Below, piece by piece: positions 21,979 to 32,819 of a DNA stretch of 64,000 nt. The number at the start of each line of letters is the position of its first letter. Positions within the stretch are counted from its first letter, which is position 1. The translations under genes were made by a program, and so were the position numbers. The notes beneath the pieces were generated by a model. That model made no database searches and was not told the origin of the DNA. It saw only the letters and a list, made by a program, of their open reading frames with translations. This stretch comes from Ctenosaura bakeri. Its lineage: Eukaryota > Chordata > Lepidosauria > Squamata > Iguanidae. The stretch is taken from NCBI GenBank assembly GCA_948474755.1, contig CAOLHI010000420.1, positions 372,001-436,000 on the forward strand. The letters are read 5' to 3'.

Positions 21979-22211
21979 ATGGCCTAAATACCATAAAGGC
22001 ACCAGATCCTGTCTTATCTTGGAAGCTAATTGGGGTCAGCCCTGGTTTGTACTTGGTTGGGAAACCACCAATGAATACCAGGTGTTGTAGGCCGTATTTT
22101 AGAGGAAGGAACTGGCAAAACCACCTTGTGGGTATTCTTTGCCTATGAAAACCCACAAAATTCATAGGGTCACCATCAAGTCAACAGGTGACTTGAAAGC
22201 ACATACACACG
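21979..22211 (+). mobile_element. 5S rRNA-derived SINE, full length
   Basis: The first about 115 bp track 5S rRNA: taccataaaggcaccagatc, then tcttatcttggaagctaa, then ggggtcagccctggt, then tacttggttgggaaacc, then aataccaggtgttgtaggc. The region of the Pol III internal control elements is still recognisable. The tail is attcatagggtcaccatcaa, then aggtgacttgaaagcacata. It is too diverged to be a functional 5S gene. Confidence 0.85.
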
Positions 22212-22304
22212 CATTATGTTGCCATGATGATGCCTGCATAGGCAATGGTATCAGGATGAAAAAGGCTGTGAGTGCAGCAGCATGAAGGAGGACAGGCACT
22301 AGAG

Positions 22305-23736
22305 CAGTGGTTCTCAACCTTCCTAATGCTGTGACCCTTTAATACAGTTCCTCATGTTGTGGTGACCCCCAACCATAAAGTTATTTATTTATTATTTACA
22401 ATGCCTCCCCCCGCAAAGGCCGCCTCGCCGGCCAGGAACAGAGGGGTGGGCAGGGAGGGAAAGAGGAGCCGCACGTCTCCCCTGGGAAAAAACTCCGAGA
22501 ACCCCCGCCCGGCTCTGCTTCTGCTTTGCTTTCGTTTCCGCTGGGGGGGGCAGTGTGGGAAAAGTTTCCAGAGTGTCGACCCTGGCCGGGAGGGGGAGGA
22601 ATCCCAGTGCCTTTGTCTTTTGCACCAGGCGCAGCTCGCCCCCCCAGAAAAGCGCCACCTTATGGCCCCCCAGCCCTTCTGCAGCGCCCCCCTCTGTGGG
22701 CAGGGGCCGTGGCGAGGAGGGGGCCTGCCCCCCGTGCTGCTGCCGCCCCCCAAGCTGGCCCATCAGACGGGAGGTTCTCCTGGTAGCGGAGAAGGGGAGC
22801 GATTTCAGTCCCTTCTGAACAGGGGGCAGGAGGACGTGAATGCGTGGCTCGCGCTTGCGCACCACCACTCCTGGGCCTTTTCCGCACATTACCTTATCGT
22901 GGAGGTGGGTGGTGCCGTTCGCACAAGCAGGTTCTTGCGCAAGGTGCTCTCTTAGCTGCTTCTTCGTCCTGCAGCTGGCTTCCTGGTCACGTGACCGCCC
23001 TGCCCCTTCCTCCCCCAGCGCAGCCTACAGCTCCCAGGCAGCAGACTAAAGCAAATGTGCACGTCCATTCGCTATTCCTTTTCCTATTCCTTTTCCTCCC
23101 TTCCCCAGATATGTGGAAAGGTGCTCCGCACTACGAAACCTGAGAGGGTCTCTTCCCTGTTTCTTCCATCGATTTGTTCAGCCAAGCCCCAACAGTGGCG
23201 ACCCCCACCTTCACTACAGGACTTTCCCTCCCTCTCTCCCTTAAAGGGAGCGTGGCTGCTCAGATGCTCTCACTCCCACATCGCACAGGCGCCCCTTCCT
23301 TCCTCCTTTCATCCCTCTGAGGGCTTGGGAGTGGGGTGCGATACCTGCTGTAGCCCCTCGACCATGCTACACCTGCGAGCCCCTCTCGCTCTCTCCACCT
23401 CTGCCTCCATGCTCCAGCTCCACGCTCTCTCCTCTCGCTCTCCCCACCTCTGGCTCCATGCTCCAGCTCCACGTTCTCTTCTCTCGCTCTCTCCACCTCC
23501 GGCTCCTACAATGCCTCCCCACCCAGCAGGGAAAGACGGGGAAACGTCCCCGCACATGCCCAGCACGCCTCCTCTCCCCTCCTCCCACCACGAGGTCTCA
23601 GAAACAGCGCTCCCATTGGCTATGAGGCCGCCTTGTTTCAGAAGGGGGTGGGGCGGGATAGAGGAGCAGTGACCCCTGTGAAATGGTCATTCGACCCCCC
23701 CCCAAGGGGTCACAACCCACAGGTTGAGAACCACTG
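22305..23736 (-). mobile_element. SPIN/Charlie-type hAT element with GC-rich core, 1432 bp
   Basis: The ends cagtggttctcaaccttcct and acaggttgagaaccactg are inverted repeats. An 8-bp duplication flanks them (cactagag at 22297-22304, cactagaa at 23737-23744, one mismatch). The right subterminal ccccaaggggtcacaaccca and the left ctcatgttgtggtgaccccc are the hallmark SPIN subterminal blocks, oriented minus. No transposase was recognised. The core (22400-23650) is GC- and CpG-rich and unlike the SPIN interior, so this is a non-autonomous derivative. Confidence 0.85.
23375..23512. repeat. About 57-bp tandem repeat inside the SPIN-like element
   Basis: Two and a half copies of a unit contain ctcgctctc, ccacctctg, ctccatgctccagctccac. 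It keeps open the frames at 23055-23672 (+) and 23260-23591 (-), which are not genes. Confidence 0.75.
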
Positions 23737-24314
23737 CACTAGAAGAATGGGATACTCTGAGCCAGCAGATTCCTTCCCTCACCATCATCATGCAATACTG
23801 GAAAAAGTGCACCTGCTAACATGAGGCACCAACAGGATTCTATGCACTGGGTCCATATCTGCTGCAAAGCTGTTCCAACATGCCATTTAAACCTACACAT
23901 CTAATGGATGCATTCTGAATTTGGCTCCCTCAACTGGGGAGGGGGATAATGTTCTGAAAGTTAGGGATTTAACATTTGTCCCCTTGTCATGGTCAGGTCA
24001 TACCTTGGTGGGATTTAGTCTTTTAAAAACCATTTCTCTCTGCACTGATAGTACCTATTTAAAAAGTCCACTTGTGGAAACCAGCAGATTTTGCAGTTGT
24101 CCTTCTGAGGTAGTTTTCTGTTGGTATTCAGCTGATGTTACTGCACCCAGATGCCTTCTTCCTCTATGCAGAACTCATGCAACTCCTTGCTATGTAGAAC
24201 CAAAGCAACTCCTGAGCAGAGGTTAGTGAAGTAGGACGGATGACTAACAGGTAGACAATAAGGATAAGAACACTTGTGCTGAGTCTGACCAAGTACAGGT
24301 TAGAAATCATGATG

Positions 24315-24715
24315 AACAGGGCCAGCCTTATCATTAGGCAGAATGAGACAGCAACTTCAGGCAGAAGACATTGGCTGTCACAAAAAGGCAGCAGTTGTTA
24401 GTTACATACCACTATGAAAGTGTTTTTAGTGCCACAAGGGAGAACATACACTTAGGAGGTTTTCTGCTCCAGGTCCCCAAATAACTTGGGTGGCCTAAGA
24501 CACAGTGTGCACCTTGATGTTGTGAGAGGGAGCGATACTTTCTGCTCCATCTAAGGCAGTACAGTGCTTTGAGCCACATGTGATTATCAAACCTGTGGCA
24601 GTGTTAGTAGTGAAGAAAGTCTTCTTTTCAATCAACGGATGCTCTCCTGAAGAGTTTGACCCACTAGGCAGCTTTCTTTGTCACTTAGCAAAAAAAAATG
24701 TACAGTTCTAGGCCT
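24315..24715. mobile_element. Unclassified interspersed repeat
   Basis: It starts gggccagccttatcattagg with caggcagaag. The right side ends ttctaggcctgc. The 'gggccrgccctaycattaggca' start is familiar from many squamate loci. The class is unknown and the ends are not exact. Confidence 0.35.
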
Positions 24716-25214
24716 GCATTTTTTAAAATAGAGGGTCCAAAAATTCAGTTCTTTGTAGCAGGGACAATGTAATATAAAACATAATATAAATGCATGATAC
24801 GTTAAGAAAAAGTTATGAGAGTGACAAAATAGAAGGGTATAATAAAAGATGATGAATGGCTGACGTTACTAGAATAATACCATAATTTACTTAACATTCA
24901 AGAGACTTTGGTTTGAAATCTCATTATATACTTATAAGTAACACTTTAGTCACTTATTCTCCTCTTTGTAATCTCCTTTTATAACATCCACAAGAGTAGT
25001 GGAAAACACAATGTGTTTTTCTTCTCAAAGGATCCATTTTGTAGGGTGCAATCCCATATATCTTTTGCTCTTGCGTTAGGAATACATGAGCATGCCAGTA
25101 TTCATCCTGAAAAGTGTGATGTTTGAAGCATGTTCCAAACAAAAAGTTTTGGGTGTTATGTGTACATCATAAATACAAGCCCTCCCAGTTACTCAAGAAA
25201 TACTTACTCTCTAG

Positions 25215-25456
25215 CAGTAGCAGAAGTTGGAGTGTGTGGAGGGAGAGCGAGAGGGGTGGGGCTACAGCACAAGGGGTGTGACTGTGCAGGGGCATGGCTG
25301 TGTTGTGTGGAGCGTGGCCAGGGTGTGTGTGGGGCATGGCCAGGGCACGGGGGTGTGGCCAGGGCACGTCGGGGTGTGGCTACAGGCCGGGACACCTCAG
25401 AAGCATTGCTGCCTGGGGCGAATCACCCCTTCTGCCCCCATGTTCCTACACTACTG
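25215..25456. mobile_element. hAT-type MITE carrying a GTGTGGCC VNTR, 242 bp
   Basis: A perfect 8-bp duplication CTCTCTAG lies at 25207-25214 and 25457-25464. The ends cagtagcag and cactactg form short inverted repeats starting CAGTAG. The centre is a variable array of ggcatggccagggca/gggtgtggccagg units. A related fragment sits at 18203. The frames across it are repeat-driven. Confidence 0.75.
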
Positions 25457-25464
25457 CTCTCTAG

Positions 25465-25820
25465 CTGCAGCAACCTTTACCTCTCAACATCTTTATGAGA
25501 AAATTATTGCTCTGAGATCTTCCGGAGAGATCCTTCTCTCTGCCTCATCTCCTTTTCGGTCTTGTGTGATGGGAACAAGAGAAAGGGCCTTCTGAGTGGT
25601 TGCTCCTAGACTTTGAAACTCTTTCCCTAGGAAGGCCAGGATGTCTCTGTCCTTTCTCTCCTTCTCCCAGCAGGCTAAAACATTTTTATGCTGTCAGGCT
25701 TTTAGGAACTGACTGGGGTGGGCTCTTAATGGTGTGTTCTGCTGTTTTATGGTATGCATATAGTTTTTGGATGAATTTGAAGACTTAGAAGGGCGTTTAT
25801 GAAGGAAATAAATAAGAAAC
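25465..25820 (+). mobile_element. L2-type LINE 3' end
   Basis: Characteristic L2 blocks occur in order: aagagaaagggccttctgag, then tggttgctcctagac, then tttgaaactctttccctagg, then a gcaggctaaaacattttt block and a terminal gaaataaataag. The hAT element at 25215 is inserted at or near its 5' side. Confidence 0.65.
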
Positions 25821-26327
25821 TCGAGTGTAAAAAATGTCATCAAATAACGAAGTCAGAATTGTCGATGTCATAGGGATACCATAAGGGTAACTCAACAGCA
25901 AATAACAGCAAAGTGTAATTAACAAACAAACAAATCCTTTTAGGTCACGTTATGGCTGAGGAATCTAGATTTTTAATTTTCATTGAAAATAGCATTTGCT
26001 TGGTTGGTGTTACTATATTAATTTTCAATAAAATTCTCTTAATTTAAACCAGTGAGTGTAGTGAGTGTAAGTCAGAGCCACAGTGCATGTTAATTTTTTT
26101 TTTTTAAATCAGTGAACATTAGAAATGGGAATGTTTGACTTATTGAAAAAAAAGAAGAAGAAGGGTGCTGGACTACCAGTCTAGATGAGGATTTGGGGAA
26201 TCTAAGTTAATTCTTTTCTCCTCTGCACCATTTTCCTCCCCTCACCAAAAAAATAAATCATCCCAGAAAGTGCTCTTTGTTGCAAATAGCAGCTGAGAAG
26301 AGGTTGGCAGAAAAATGGATGGAAGGA

Positions 26328-26650
26328 GATTTATTTATTTGTATGTTTATTTATATCCCACCTTTCTCTCAAAATGGGATTCAAGGGGGCTTACAATAAT
26401 TTTAAGAAGATCCAGGTAAAACATTAATTTACAAGAATTAAAAAAGATTAAATAGCAATATTATTAAAAACGTGATCAAAGCCAGTTAAAAACACTTAAG
26501 ACATGTTTAAAATGTAGTTTCAATATAAAATTAAAAACTACAGCACACCACTTTACCCACACACTACTGCTCCATAATTAAAATTCTAAGGCATGCCTGA
26601 ACAAAAACGTCCTCACCTGCCCATAGAAAGGGGGCAGCGAGGTCCCCTTC
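26328..26650 (-). mobile_element. L2-related 3' end, antisense
   Basis: It opens tttatttatttgtatg and tttatatcccacctttctc, then a ggattcaagggggcttacaa block. It proceeds to gcatgcctgaacaaaaacgt and cctgcccatagaaagggggc. These are the antisense of L2-like LINE tails common in lizards. Confidence 0.5.
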
Positions 26651-27035
26651 TTTCTGTCAAAGTCCTGATTTTGATTTCCCTCACTTTTACAATTGTTGTT
26701 TCTGAAGAGGGGATGGGGCCAGTTCGAAGGTTAAACCTTCTAGCATAAGATTTAGTTCAGCGTCTGATTCCATTTCTGCAAAACAGATATTAATTAACAA
26801 GTAGAGTCTCTCTTAATTACTGCATGCTAAACTGTTTAGCATTTGAATGAGCAGTGCCTAGCCACTGTGGTTGGTTTGTCATTGTGAAACTATCAGGAAT
26901 CCAGAAGGGAATCTGACATAATTTACATGAAATGCTGGGATTTTGCTCAAAAATGAAAACATAATTGTACTCAGTGGATGTTCAAAAGAAGGCTAGATAC
27001 CACCTAACTTCCAGGTTCTTGTGAGAATAGCAAAA

Positions 27036-27038
27036 CCG

Positions 27039-27068
<30 letters not shown>
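27036..27068. repeat. (GT)n microsatellite
   Basis: An almost uninterrupted GT run of about 30 bp. Confidence 0.95.
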
Positions 27069-27069
<1 letters not shown>

Positions 27070-27351
27070 GAATATATGGATGAGGAAATAAACATCTCTT
27101 TTCTGAATTTATTTATAGGCATGTTAAACAACTTTTCATTTTAAAACTCACAAGTCAGCTTAAAATAAAAACAAATACAGTAAAAAATAATAAAATCCAT
27201 TATAAACAATTCATTAAAAACCATGATGAAGTTAACAGTTGGGAAAATAATTAGGAAAATGCTCGTTTCTTTGTGTAAATGTGTCTTTAATTATGTATAG
27301 AAACACTCAACACTGGAGCCCTGTTGAATTGCATATGAAAGGGTGAAATCA

Positions 27352-27370
27352 ACACACACACACACACACA
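27352..27370. repeat. (CA)n microsatellite
   Basis: A short perfect CA run. Confidence 0.9.
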
Positions 27371-27612
27371 GTCCATTAGCATTAGTTCCTGCTGTTGTCC
27401 CTGTGAGGGCATGAAAAGTCATGGTTCTGAAGATGAGAGCCTCTTCTGTGTAGAGAGGGGCTCTATGTGAGCAAGAGCCCTAGAAAAATCTGAGTTCTGG
27501 TTTATGTGGAAAACCTCCCTATATATTTTTAAAGGCTTTCCTCTTCAAAACCACCACTTTTCATGCAGTCACAGGATTGATGGAAAAAGATGGAGCGAAC
27601 ATGCTCTTTTTG

Positions 27613-28035
27613 GAGAGCCAGAATGGTATAGTGGTTTGAGCGTTCTACTACAAACTTGGAGACCAGGGTTTCCAGCCATGGAAACCCACTGAGTGACCTT
27701 GGGTATATGACATACTCTCAGCCCCATGATAGGTTTGCATGATAGGAGCCCTGGTGGCACAGTGGTTAAATACCAGTACTGCAAGCCACAAGGTTGTGAG
27801 TTCGATCCTGCCGGGCTCCAAGGTTGACTCAGCCTTCCATCCTTCCACAGGTCGGTAAAATGAGTACCCAGCTTGTTGGGGGCATGTATAGAAATGTATC
27901 GAAATACATGCTATTTGTAAATTGTTTGCCGCCTTGATCTATATGGAGAGGCGGGATACAAATAAAAAAAAAAATTAAAAAAATTAGGGTTGCCATAAGT
28001 CTGAAATAACTTGGAGGCACACAGCAACAACAAGC
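27613..28035 (+). mobile_element. tRNA-derived SINE, split by another SINE
   Basis: The head gagagccagaatggtatagt and body acccactgagtgaccttggg run up to about 27744. After the insertion the tail resumes with ttagggttgccataagtc, then aataacttggaggcacacag. Confidence 0.8.
27745..27982 (+). mobile_element. SINE of the 'tggcgcagtggttaaa' family, full length
   Basis: It starts ggagccctggtggcacagtg, with a B-box-like gagttcgatcctg. Then come gactcagccttccatccttc and aaaatgagtacccagcttg. It ends with a gccgccttgatctatatgg, then gaggcgggatacaaat tail and an A-rich end. It is inserted in the tRNA-SINE 27613-28035. Confidence 0.85.
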
Positions 28036-28630
28036 TCTTTTACTTGTGTGCTGATTTAATCCCTTTTTGCACAGCTGAGCAGGGCTTGGGAGGTCATGTA
28101 TTGTCAATGAGGAGATAATTCCACACAGTGGGTGGAATAGTCAGGGCCACTACAAGCACACTTGGGCCCTGGCGATTTTTTCCCATGCCTTGGAAGTTTG
28201 GTCATTCTGTCAAGGTTCCTTGAGCCTTTGTGCAAAGGGAGAACACAATGTCACTGCTAGCAATCTACCAGCACCTCCCTATTACTCCCTGTCTATCTTC
28301 ACTCTTTGAGTTGTGCCAATAGGTTGCCCTCTCCAGCACATCATGTGCAGCTAATCTGGGCCAGCCAGGAAATGTTCAGCAGCTGCTCTGAGAGGCAGAG
28401 GAGTCGGTGAAGAACTAGGAGAACTGTGCACTTGGGCCTTGGAACTGGAGGTGCTTCTTCTCTTTTTCTTCCTTTGGGCAGCAGAGACTATAATCAGTTG
28501 ATTGCCTTGGGATCTCAGTTTCCATTTTGCTCACCTGCAACTTCCTTTTCCTCACTTGGGCCTCAGTCCTGCTCTTTCTTGGGGTAAGGGTGGAGTAGCT
28601 GAAAATCTTTAGTATCTTGTAATATATAAT

Positions 28631-29015
28631 GTGAGATCTGACATTGTGTAGTAGTTTCAGTGTCAGATATGACTCTGACTCTGGAAACGAGAGTTTGAAT
28701 ACCTGATTGGCTATGGACACCCATTCGGTGAACTTGGGCAAGTCACACTCTCTTGGCCCCAGAGGAAGGCAAAGGCAAACTCTCTCTGAATAAGGCCATT
28801 TCCACACCACACTGTTATAGTGCTATTATCCCACTTTCAACACCCTGTGGAATTCTGGAGTTTGTAATTTCCTGAGGCCAAAGAGCTCTCTGGCTGAGAA
28901 TTCTAAATGCCCCTCCCTAAACTTCAACCCCCAGGATTCCATAGAATGTTGAAAGTGGAATAATAGCACTATAACAGTGTAGTGCGGAAATGGTCTAAAT
29001 CTTGCCCCTTCTCCT
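28631..29015 (+). mobile_element. tRNA-derived SINE interrupted by a MITE
   Basis: Body blocks attggctatggacacccatt, then gaacttgggcaagtcacac, then ctctctgaataa are followed by the MITE. The SINE resumes as taaatcttgcccct, matching the uninterrupted family word 'tctgaataaatcttg' at about 33451. Confidence 0.75.
28794..28995. mobile_element. Harbinger-like palindromic MITE (GGCCATTTCC family)
   Basis: The ends ggccatttccacaccacac and gtgcggaaatggtc, with palindromic arms throughout, are flanked by TAA on both sides (28791-28793 and 28996-28998). The host SINE gives the pre-insertion sequence. Confidence 0.85.
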
Positions 29016-29087
29016 GAACATAAAGATTGGGACTATTTTTGTTATTGTTGTCTGTCATGGAGTGCATTGCCCCTCCTGGAGTCCATT

Positions 29088-29287
29088 CACACCATAGGAA
29101 TATAGTGCTGTCCTTCCCCTTTAACTGTTATGGTTCCATCCTGTGGAATCCTGGGATTGGCAGTTTGGGCAGGGGGGCATTTACCATTCTCAGCCAGAGG
29201 GCTCCGGTGCTTCATGAAGCTATAGATTCCATAAGTTTTCATGGAATGGAACCAGGAAAATTAAAGTGAAATAACAGCACTAATTCC
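29088..29287. mobile_element. MITE of the CCATTCACAC family
   Basis: It starts gtccattcacaccatagg and contains ggttccatcctgtggaatc and ccattctcagccagagg. Its arms partly mirror each other (ccatggaatggaaccagg on the right). It is related to the copy at 41832. Confidence 0.55.
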
Positions 29288-29373
29288 CTGATTACCTGCT
29301 GAAGTTTCCTATCATTTCTTTCAATCAGAACCAAAGGTAGCCCTACACAGAGTTCATTTATAATCCAGTCTTA

Positions 29374-29850
29374 GGCCCTTTTCACACGTTAAGGAAAAAA
29401 ATGTCCTGAGACGTCCTGAAATGGAGCTTATCTGAAACCGGGTAAGTCTGTCGCCACGTGGAGCAGCGCATTTTCGCTACTCCATACTCCTTGGCGTCCT
29501 GCGGGGCCCAAAATGGTGGCTTACGACTGGCGGAGGCTCTCCACCAACCGGAGAAGCTTGCCAGCTGGAAAGCCCGCCCCCGGCAGATCTGGAGACACGC
29601 TCTTGCACGCGCCTGCAAATCCACACTGGGCGCTGCGACAGGGCTGCACGCGGCTGCACGATTGTTCTTTTTAAAGACCACATGAAAAGTGGTTTTCAAA
29701 AAGCACGTGGCACCACCACTTCCAGGCGCCCTAGCACGGATTGGGGTGTGGAACTACGCAAAAGTCGTCCGCCCCAATCCACTTTACGGTGTAGACAACC
29801 TCCGACGGAGGTCGCGCTACAACGTTTTATTTCCCCGTGTGGAAAGGGCC
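29374..29850. mobile_element. GC-rich Harbinger-like MITE, 477 bp
   Basis: The ends ggcccttttcacacg and cgtgtggaaagggcc are inverted repeats, flanked by TTA on each side (29371-29373 and 29851-29853). Its interior matches the element at 52636-53100 in the opposite orientation, for example the shared blocks ctccaccaaccggagaagct and gtccgccccaatccac. Frames on both strands are by-products of GC content. Confidence 0.85.
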
Positions 29851-29853
29851 TTA

Positions 29854-31700
29854 AAGTTACTACTTTCACTTGTTGTGAAAAGGGCTTACTTCTTTCTCTC
29901 CCAGACTGGTATGGCAGTTTCAAGTGTTTCAACAACTTTCAAGTCCTTCTGGTTTTATAGAGGTAATGCAGCTTTCAGTAGTAGGTATCCTTCTTCAATC
30001 AATTAATAAATTAATCAATAATATCAGCTTGAGCCAAAGTCCAACTTAATCAAATAAGTTAAAAAATAAATTTAATTAATTTAATTATTAGAAAATTTCT
30101 GACTTGATTGATAACTTAATCAATTCACCTGATCAGTTCTGATCACTGAATAGGCTCTCAACTTTCATAGGAAACTTAAGGAAATATTTACACTGGGAAG
30201 CAATGCAGTGGGAAATGAGGGATCACACGTGTGTGCATACACTGACCCGCTCACAGATACCACTGTTCCATTCAAAATCTAAATGCATCAAAGTGTAAAA
30301 AATAAGTTGTGAATTCATGTCTTGGATCTCCAGCAAAATATGCAGTGGCGCGGGGGTAAATTCTAAACTGCAAATCCTCATGTTGATGGTCTCTGGAGCC
30401 ATGTCTCCAGTGAGAATCTAAAAATGTAGGTTGCTCTGTTGACTCTTATGAACACACCTGTTCTAGCATCTTTCATCTCCATCAGGAGCAGGTCTTTTGC
30501 AGAGCTAATGCATCCTAATTGTCCCATCAAGTTACCCCCTCGCTATTGTAAATCTTTGCAGGGAATCCTAAGGTTGTGTGTGTGGCAGATGAAGTAATTT
30601 CCACTTATCAAAAACTCCTGGCATGTTTACCCTTTGAGTCCTGGCTGCACTAAAATTTTGATCATATGGGGAGAAAAATATGCTACACAGATGGTAGTCA
30701 TGCTCTCCCGGACAGTAGACCTCATTTCAGGTAACTCAGTGAAAGAATTATTGCCCCCTGTAATTTCTTTTTGCACTTCTCAGTCATTAATATACACGCT
30801 CAGCTGCAATGGGGTGTTTACAGCCTTGTAGCCTAGACACGATTCACGTCATAGAGGCACTTCAAAGCATGCCTCTTGGTTCTCTAAGATGAAAAATGTT
30901 AGCTATAATTCGCAGAGAAGGGAGGAAAAATACTACTTCATAATCATGTCACTGCAGGACCCTAGATAATACCTAATATATTAATACAAACCTTTCGTAA
31001 GCGCAAAGCTCCAGAGGCTTTGGGTTTCTCGTTAGGTATTTCAAAGTTATTATATTTTGAGAGCAACTGGACAAGTTGGCAAGAGAAAGAAAGAAAGGGA
31101 CTGAAGCTCTGCAGCAGAAACCTAATGAAATCCTAATAAAAAAAAAGCTAACGTTGCTCATTCAGCCAAGGTCACCAAGGGAGTATAACATGATCCATGC
31201 TATTTCTGCAGCAAGTTCACCTCTTCCCACTCAAAAAAAATAAAAGGCCAGATGTCAGCAATATTGTCCTCTTTGTTTTTAAACCCTGTCTTGATCTAAG
31301 CAGTGTTTTCCAATTTTCTAAATATAGAACAGCATGAAAAGGATGAATCAGGGGTTTTTAAAAGGAACATAAGGAACTGTAATTCATCCAATGATTTGCA
31401 TGCAAATAGGAACTGGAAATGATACAAGATGGTGGAATACCTGGGATATGACTGCATGGCAACTCACTGTGTCTCTGTGTCAGGAATTTTATGCTAACCC
31501 AGGATCAGGGGATAAAGTCTTCAGGAAAACAAGAACCAGTGGAGTGGTTAAGACAGAGCTTTTTTGTTTGTTTTCATATTTGAGTTGAGAACATCAAACA
31601 TGCAATGTGAATGCAGACAATAATGCTTGAATTTTTCATGGTATGGATCTTGCCTCCCATCCATACATGCACTGAGATATATGCATTTTTGATTTATTTT
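29854..31700. other. Repeat-poor intronic block
   Basis: AT-rich sequence with taattaat words at 29990-30120. Then about 900 bp (30300-31250) shows no recognised repeat and contains homeodomain-type TAAT words. No exon was found. It is a candidate for conserved non-coding sequence only by absence of repeats, which is weak evidence. Confidence 0.4.
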
Positions 31701-32624
31701 TATTGCTCATCAGCAGTATTAAATTAGATCAAGCGACAGAAATGAATACTTAGCTGGCATAGCATCTGAGGCAGAGAGGGCAACTTTGAAAGGTCCAGGG
31801 TCCAATTCTCTGTTTGAGGTGACCATCCGAGAGTCACATGGGTTGCCAAAAATGCAGGAAGGGGAGAAGAAACAGAAGCGCTTTCAGTTCTGAAAGCATT
31901 ATAATTTTTAATATTAAATAAAGTCGGGAGGGGGGCTACTGACCTATTTAAAGAGTGAATCACCACACTGAGGCTTTTAGGGGAAGGCAATTCATCTTGT
32001 TTTGGCCAGAATATAAGCAATCTGAAAGAATCTGGCCACATTGTGGGGAAGTAAAAAAAAACTTGGAAGGTGGCACATTCAGTCCCAGGGCTAAACTTTG
32101 CTGAGCATTAATCTGAAGCCTAGGTAGGCAACTTTGGAAGGTTTAGAAGTCACTTTTGTATCACTCCTGGATCCTCTGCTGGTATTGCCACTCTCAAAAA
32201 CTGAAAATGGGAGTGCTCAGTAATCTGCTTTTGGTTTTGTTAAAAGGTTTTCAGGGAGGGCAAAGGAATGGTTAAATTTATTTTATTTTATTTTTAGATT
32301 TAATGTCTATTAGTTTTAGCAGAAGATACAAACAAACCAATCCTTAACCATGGCGGGGTGGTGGGGAGAACAAAAGAGAAGAAACAAACCACACACAAAC
32401 ATTAGACATATATAACTAGGACTAAAACTAAATTTAACTAAATCAAACTAAACCAGAACAAAGACTTAATAACACAAATCATTCTAAAAGACTCATTTTG
32501 TACATTAAACACATCCTAGCTAACTGTACTACACTAAAATGAAAAGGAACTCTAACCTCCCCAAACCAACTATAATGAAACAGAAAAGGAAAAATAAATT
32601 AATATCCCATGTCTTATTCTACGA

Positions 32625-32813
32625 TTTGTTGTTGTGTGCCTTCAAGTCATTTCTGACTTATGGTGACCCTAAGGCAAACTTATCATGGGGTTTTCTGGGG
32701 CTGAGAGTGTGTGATATACCCAAGCTCACTGAGTGGGTTTCCATGGCCAAGCAGGGAATTGAACCCAGGCTCATAGTCCAACGCTCAAAGAACAACACCA
32801 CAGTGGCTGTCTC
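32625..32813 (-). mobile_element. tRNA-derived SINE, antisense
   Basis: The tail gttgttgtgtgccttcaagt, body tgagtgggtttccatggcca and antisense head caccacagtggctgtctct are all present, with an internal deletion. Confidence 0.8.
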
Positions 32814-32819
32814 TCTCTG

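Noticed and set aside
21979..22211. Functional 5S rRNA gene
   Set aside because: The head is diverged and fused to a SINE tail; two more similar copies nearby show it is a SINE.
22359..23672. 198-aa and 205-aa frames in the SPIN-like element
   Set aside because: GC-driven and tandem-repeat-driven, Pro/Ser-rich with no domain; overlapping frames on the other strand are equally open.
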